Of a stretch of DNA of 8,625 nt, positions 6,381 to 8,625 are shown one piece after another; position 1 is the first letter of the stretch, and each line of letters begins with the position of its first letter. The translations under genes and the position numbers were made by a program. The notes beneath the pieces were generated by a model. The model was not told where the DNA came from. It worked only from the letters and a program-made list of their open reading frames with translations, and did no database searches. Where the stretch lies: NCBI GenBank assembly GCA_005793295.1, contig SXSX01000137.1:1-8625 (forward strand). The letters run 5' to 3'. The DNA comes from Burkholderiales bacterium. GTDB lineage: Bacteria > Pseudomonadota > Gammaproteobacteria > Burkholderiales > Burkholderiaceae_C.

Positions 6381-6766
6381 TGGTGGGCTGGCGGGATTTG
6401 AACCCGCGTCCGCAAGCCATCTTCGAGCAGATCTACATGTTTAGTGGTCTGATTTGAGTCTCGCCCTTGTGAACGCGCAGTCACACGCTGTCACAGTCGC
6501 CAGTACCCTATTGTCTCGCCCCGAACCAAGGTACCCGGTTCAGTGCCAGCCGATGAAAATGACCTTACAGCCTGGACGTTTTAGCTTTCACCAAAACACC
6601 CTTGCCCAGCCCATCGGCCTGCTGTTGTAAGGCTCACTGGTTATTAAGCAGCGAGTGCGAAACGTTCGTCGTTTGCAGTTAGTTTTTTTGAATCTGTTTT
6701 ACGAGCGCACTCAGCTCGACATGCACCACAGCGATTCCGTACCCACGTCGAAACCAGTGCAGCCCC
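6381..6766 (-). ncRNA. ssrA: tmRNA (transfer-messenger RNA)
   Basis: The RNA rescues stalled ribosomes by acting first as tRNA-Ala and then as a short mRNA for a degradation tag. On the minus strand it begins GGGGCTGCACTGGTTTCGAC at 6766, the hallmark tmRNA 5' end. It ends with the T-arm GCGGGTTCAAATCCCGC and CAGCCCACCA at 6381, a length of 386 bases. The tag reading frame and a resume Ala codon are present. SmpB is the expected protein partner. The 5' end lies only 12 bases beyond the gph stop. The acceptor stem is odd: relative to the E. coli type 3' strand (CAGCTCCACCA as I recall it) one base is missing, leaving six clear pairs GGGCTG/CAGCCC. Confidence 0.96.
6644..6676 (-). other. tmRNA tag-peptide reading frame (ANDERFALAA)
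   Basis: On the minus strand the resume codon GCA (6676-6674) is followed by codons for N-D-E-R-F-A-L-A-A and a TAA stop (6646-6644). A second TAA follows directly (6643-6641), giving a tandem stop. The -LAA end is the usual signal for ClpXP-type proteases. The stretch just before it (AACTAACT) resembles the upstream context that sets the resume frame in other tmRNAs. Confidence 0.95.
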
Positions 6767-6775
6767 AAGGTTCCT

Positions 6776-6802
6776 ATTTTAGGCGCTTACGATCAATTGC
6801 AA
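6776..6802 (-). promoter_or_regulatory. Candidate ssrA promoter inside the end of gph
   Basis: On the minus strand TAAAAT (6781-6776, 5 of 6 bases of the consensus -10) lies 9 bases before the tmRNA 5' G. TTGCAA (6802-6797, 4 of 6 of the -35) precedes it with a 15-base spacer. The first three bases of the -10 are the gph stop codon TAA. The spacer is shorter than the ideal 17, so the -35 is uncertain. Confidence 0.5.
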
Positions 6803-7447
6803 GAGCTCTGCGGGAGAATTTATCTCTGCGTGTGCGCCCCACGCACGGGTATCGCTCTTTTCACCCAAATATCCGTAGGTTGCGGCTACGGTTGGCATAC
6901 CTGCGGCCAAACCGGCGATAACGTCGCGCTCATCATCGCCCACGTACAAACATTGCGCTGGTGGCAGTCCTAGCCTTCGGGCGGCCTCAAGCAAAGGCTC
7001 GGGGTGAGGTTTTGCGTGCGGTGTGGTGTCACCACTGATAATCGTTTTGGCTGTTTGAAACAGAGGCATTGCGGCTGTTAACGGGTTCGTAAAACGCTGC
7101 GACTTATTGGTCACCACGCCCCAAACCATGGCTCTTGCGTTAATTTGTTCAATCATTTCAGGAACGCCATCAAACGCAAAAGTTCGCTGGGTCATACAGG
7201 CGGCGTAGTTGACAAAGAATTCTTCTCGAAGGGTCTCAAAATCAGGATGCTCTGGCCCCACACCAAACGCCACCGCCAACATGCCTCGGGCGCCCGCGCA
7301 TGCCATAGGCCGGTATCGCGCGTAAGGCAAAGAGGCCATTCCGCGCTTGATACGCATTTGGTCTGCTGCGGCGCCCAAGTCGGGGGCACTATCAATCAGG
7401 GTTCCGTCTAAATCAAACAGAATGGCAGAGATGTTTTGAAAGATCAC
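6779..7447 (-). CDS. gph: Phosphoglycolate phosphatase (HAD family)
   Basis: A 222-residue cytoplasmic haloacid-dehalogenase-type phosphatase that most likely hydrolyses 2-phosphoglycolate to glycolate; in some relatives another phosphosugar is the substrate. All four HAD motifs are seen: FDLDGTLIDS with nucleophile D12 and D14, VVTNKS with T113, K146 in HAKPHPEPL, and YVGDDERD with D171/D172 and D175. The start is GTG at 7447 (MIFQNISAILFDLDG); no ATG lies upstream of the motif in this frame, and the ribosome binding site is weak. The gene begins 17 bases after the ubiG stop, so the two are probably cotranscribed, as is usual in Burkholderiales. Its stop codon lies inside the candidate ssrA promoter. 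The length is normal for the family and the gene looks intact. Confidence 0.9.
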   Translation of the reverse strand: MIFQNISAILFDLDGTLIDSAPDLGAAADQMRIKRGMASLPYARYRPMACAGARGMLAVAFGVGPEHPDFETLREEFFVNYAACMTQRTFAFDGVPEMIEQINARAMVWGVVTNKSQRFTNPLTAAMPLFQTAKTIISGDTTPHAKPHPEPLLEAARRLGLPPAQCLYVGDDERDVIAGLAAGMPTVAATYGYLGEKSDTRAWGAHAEINSPAELLQLIVSA

Positions 7448-7464
7448 AGGCGGGTTTAATTAAA

Positions 7465-8175
7465 TCAAATGGGTTTTTGGGTTGCAAAAAGATAGTTCAC
7501 GTCGGTGTTATTCGTTAGAGCGTACCGTCGGGTTAAGGGGTTGTAGCCCATTCCGCGGGTGTGGCGCAGGTCTAAATTCACTTGGCGGCAGTACCCGGCA
7601 AGCTCACTGGGCCGGATCATTTTTGCGAATTCATGGGTTCCACGGGGAAGCAGATTGAGCAAGTACTCGGCACCCACGATAGCCAATAAAAACGATTTGG
7701 GGTTGCGATTGAGCGTCGAGAAGAAAACCCACCCACCGGGTTTGACGAGCTCAGCGCATGCCCGAACCACAGACGCAGGGTCTGGAACGTGTTCTAACAT
7801 TTCCATGCATGTCACCACGTCAAATTGCCCTGCCTTCTCTATAGCCAAGGCCTCGGCGCTGACTTCACGGTAGCTCACCCCGTTTGTCTGGGCCTCCATC
7901 GCATGCAACTGCGCCACCCGAAGGGCTTTGGTAGATAGGTCGATCCCCAATACCTTAGCTCCTTTGCGAGCCATAGAGTCGGCCAAAATTCCGCCCCCGC
8001 AACCCACATCAAGTGCTTCAAGCCCAGCGATGGGCACAAGGTTGTTAATCCATTCCAAGCGCAACGGGTTGATTTGGTGCAAAGGACGGAACTCGCTTTC
8101 CGTATCCCACCAACGGTGAGCGAGCTCAGAAAATTTTGCAAGTTCAGCAGGATCGGCGTTGATGGTGTTATTCAT
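7465..8175 (-). CDS. ubiG: Ubiquinone biosynthesis O-methyltransferase UbiG
   Basis: A 236-residue SAM-dependent methyltransferase that performs the two O-methylation steps of ubiquinone synthesis, acting at the cytoplasmic face of the inner membrane. The N-terminal FSELAHRWWDTESEFRPLHQ and INPLRLEWI are the UbiG signature. SAM motif I is DVGCGGG (residues 56-62), followed by GIDLS (78-82), SAEAL (about 106-110) and the post-motif EMLEHVPDP (125-133). FSTLNRNPKS near 152-161 is also typical. The ATG at 8175 is the natural start by family length, although no good ribosome binding site precedes it. The gene lies between the terminator of the ompA-like gene and gph, reading in the same direction as both. 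The product is full length with no odd features. Confidence 0.95.
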   Translation of the reverse strand: MNNTINADPAELAKFSELAHRWWDTESEFRPLHQINPLRLEWINNLVPIAGLEALDVGCGGGILADSMARKGAKVLGIDLSTKALRVAQLHAMEAQTNGVSYREVSAEALAIEKAGQFDVVTCMEMLEHVPDPASVVRACAELVKPGGWVFFSTLNRNPKSFLLAIVGAEYLLNLLPRGTHEFAKMIRPSELAGYCRQVNLDLRHTRGMGYNPLTRRYALTNNTDVNYLFATQKPI

Positions 8176-8220
8176 GGTTTCATTATCTGATGAATGGAGT
8201 CAAGCCGTTTTATAGGCAAC
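8176..8220 (-). promoter_or_regulatory. Short leader/promoter region of the ubiG-gph operon
   Basis: Only 45 bases separate the terminator from the ubiG ATG, so the ubiG promoter must lie here or overlap the terminator. On the minus strand TATAAA (8214-8209) could be a -10, but its -35 would fall in the terminator T-run. TTGACT (8203-8198) could be a -35, but no -10 is found at the right distance. The assignment is uncertain, and read-through from the ompA-like gene is possible. Confidence 0.3.
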
Positions 8221-8246
8221 AAAAAACCCGCCGAAGCGGGTTTTTT
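8221..8246. terminator. Bidirectional intrinsic terminator after the ompA-like gene
   Basis: CCCGC (8227-8231) pairs with GCGGG (8236-8240) around a CGAA loop (TTCG on the minus strand, a stable tetraloop). It is flanked by six A and six T, so it works in either direction. It lies 18 bases after the ompA-like stop codon and would end that leftward transcript before ubiG. Confidence 0.9.
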
Positions 8247-8264
8247 GGTATTCGAGGAAACGAA

Positions 8265-8624
8265 TTACTTGGAACGGGTTCCAACGACTTCGATTTCAAC
8301 GCGGCGGTTTTTAGCGCGACCTTCTTTGGTCTTGTTGTCAGCCACGGGGCTGGTTTCGCCTTTGCCTTCAGTGTAGATACGGTTTTTGTCAATGCCTTTG
8401 GAAACCAAATAAGCCTTGACTGCTTCAGAGCGAGCGACAGAGAGTTTTTGGTTGTAAGAGTCAGAACCAACAGCGTCGGTATGACCTACTGCGATCACCA
8501 CTTCCAAGCTGATGCTCTTGACTTTAGAAACCAGGTCATCCAACTTGGCTTTGCCTTCAGGCTTCAATACGGATTTACCGAAATCAAAGAAGGCATCAGC
8601 AGCGTAAGTCACTTTACTAGCTGC
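8265..8624 (-). CDS. OmpA-family outer membrane protein, C-terminal peptidoglycan-binding domain; 5' end outside the window
   Basis: The last 119 codons of an OmpA-family protein. The frame remains open past the GTG at 8612 to the right edge (reading AASKVTYAADAFFDFGKSVL), so no start is in the window. The OmpA C-terminal domain is clear: the FFDFGKSVLKPEGKAKLDDL opening, VVIAVGHTDAVGSDSYN with the Asp of HTD, LSVARSEAVKAYLVSKGI with the Arg of LSxxRA, and the ending GRAKNRRVEIEV. In the family the Asp and Arg bind diaminopimelate of peptidoglycan and fix the outer membrane to the wall. Whether the missing N-terminal part is a beta-barrel or a lipoprotein cannot be told. Position next to ubiG-gph is common in Burkholderiales. 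Confidence 0.92.
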   Translation of the reverse strand, partial: AASKVTYAADAFFDFGKSVLKPEGKAKLDDLVSKVKSISLEVVIAVGHTDAVGSDSYNQKLSVARSEAVKAYLVSKGIDKNRIYTEGKGETSPVADNKTKEGRAKNRRVEIEVVGTRSK

Positions 8625-8625
8625 A

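Noticed and set aside
6078..6484. Minus-strand ORFs of 88 and 128 codons running from ssrA into the operator
   Set aside because: They cover the tmRNA 3' end, its terminator and the antitoxin operator. The translation is unlike any family I know, so it is probably not coding.
6655..6921. Plus-strand ORF across the tmRNA 5' end and gph
   Set aside because: It is antisense to tmRNA and to the HAD phosphatase; no independent support.

Overview
The window looks like a chromosomal segment of a betaproteobacterium, most likely order Burkholderiales and perhaps near Comamonadaceae. Three things suggest this: a sulfite reductase gene followed by a DUF934 gene, the ompA-like / ubiG / gph gene order, and a tmRNA that encodes the tag ANDERFALAA. 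This placement rests on recognising gene families and gene order by eye, not on a search.

Left part (about 1-4470): the 3' end of cysI (sulfite reductase hemoprotein) and a DUF934 partner gene form the tail of an assimilatory sulfate operon. A small DUF3297 gene converges on it. A long DUF748 (AsmA-like) envelope protein gene then runs rightward and ends in a hairpin.

Middle part (about 4470-6342): a more GC-rich accessory block. Hand counts give 37 of 60 G+C at 5461-5520 against 28 of 60 at 3361-3420. All recognisable genes here read leftward. It holds an apparently intact DUF1778 / GNAT toxin-antitoxin pair of the TacA-TacT type with a repeat-rich operator region. Downstream lie two gene wrecks joined to each other: the N-terminal part of a small zinc-ribbon-like protein, and the C-terminal part of a RecG-like/Fic-like ATP-binding protein that carries a nonsense codon and a frameshift. 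No integrase or transposase is visible.

Right part (6343-8625): ssrA (tmRNA) with its own terminator, then gph, ubiG and the C-terminal domain of an OmpA-family protein, all on the minus strand. The block borders the 3' side of ssrA, a classic island integration site. The ssrA promoter appears to be built into the end of gph. No wholly new system is evident. The points most worth checking are the island next to ssrA, its chimeric remnants, and an unusual ssrA acceptor stem.
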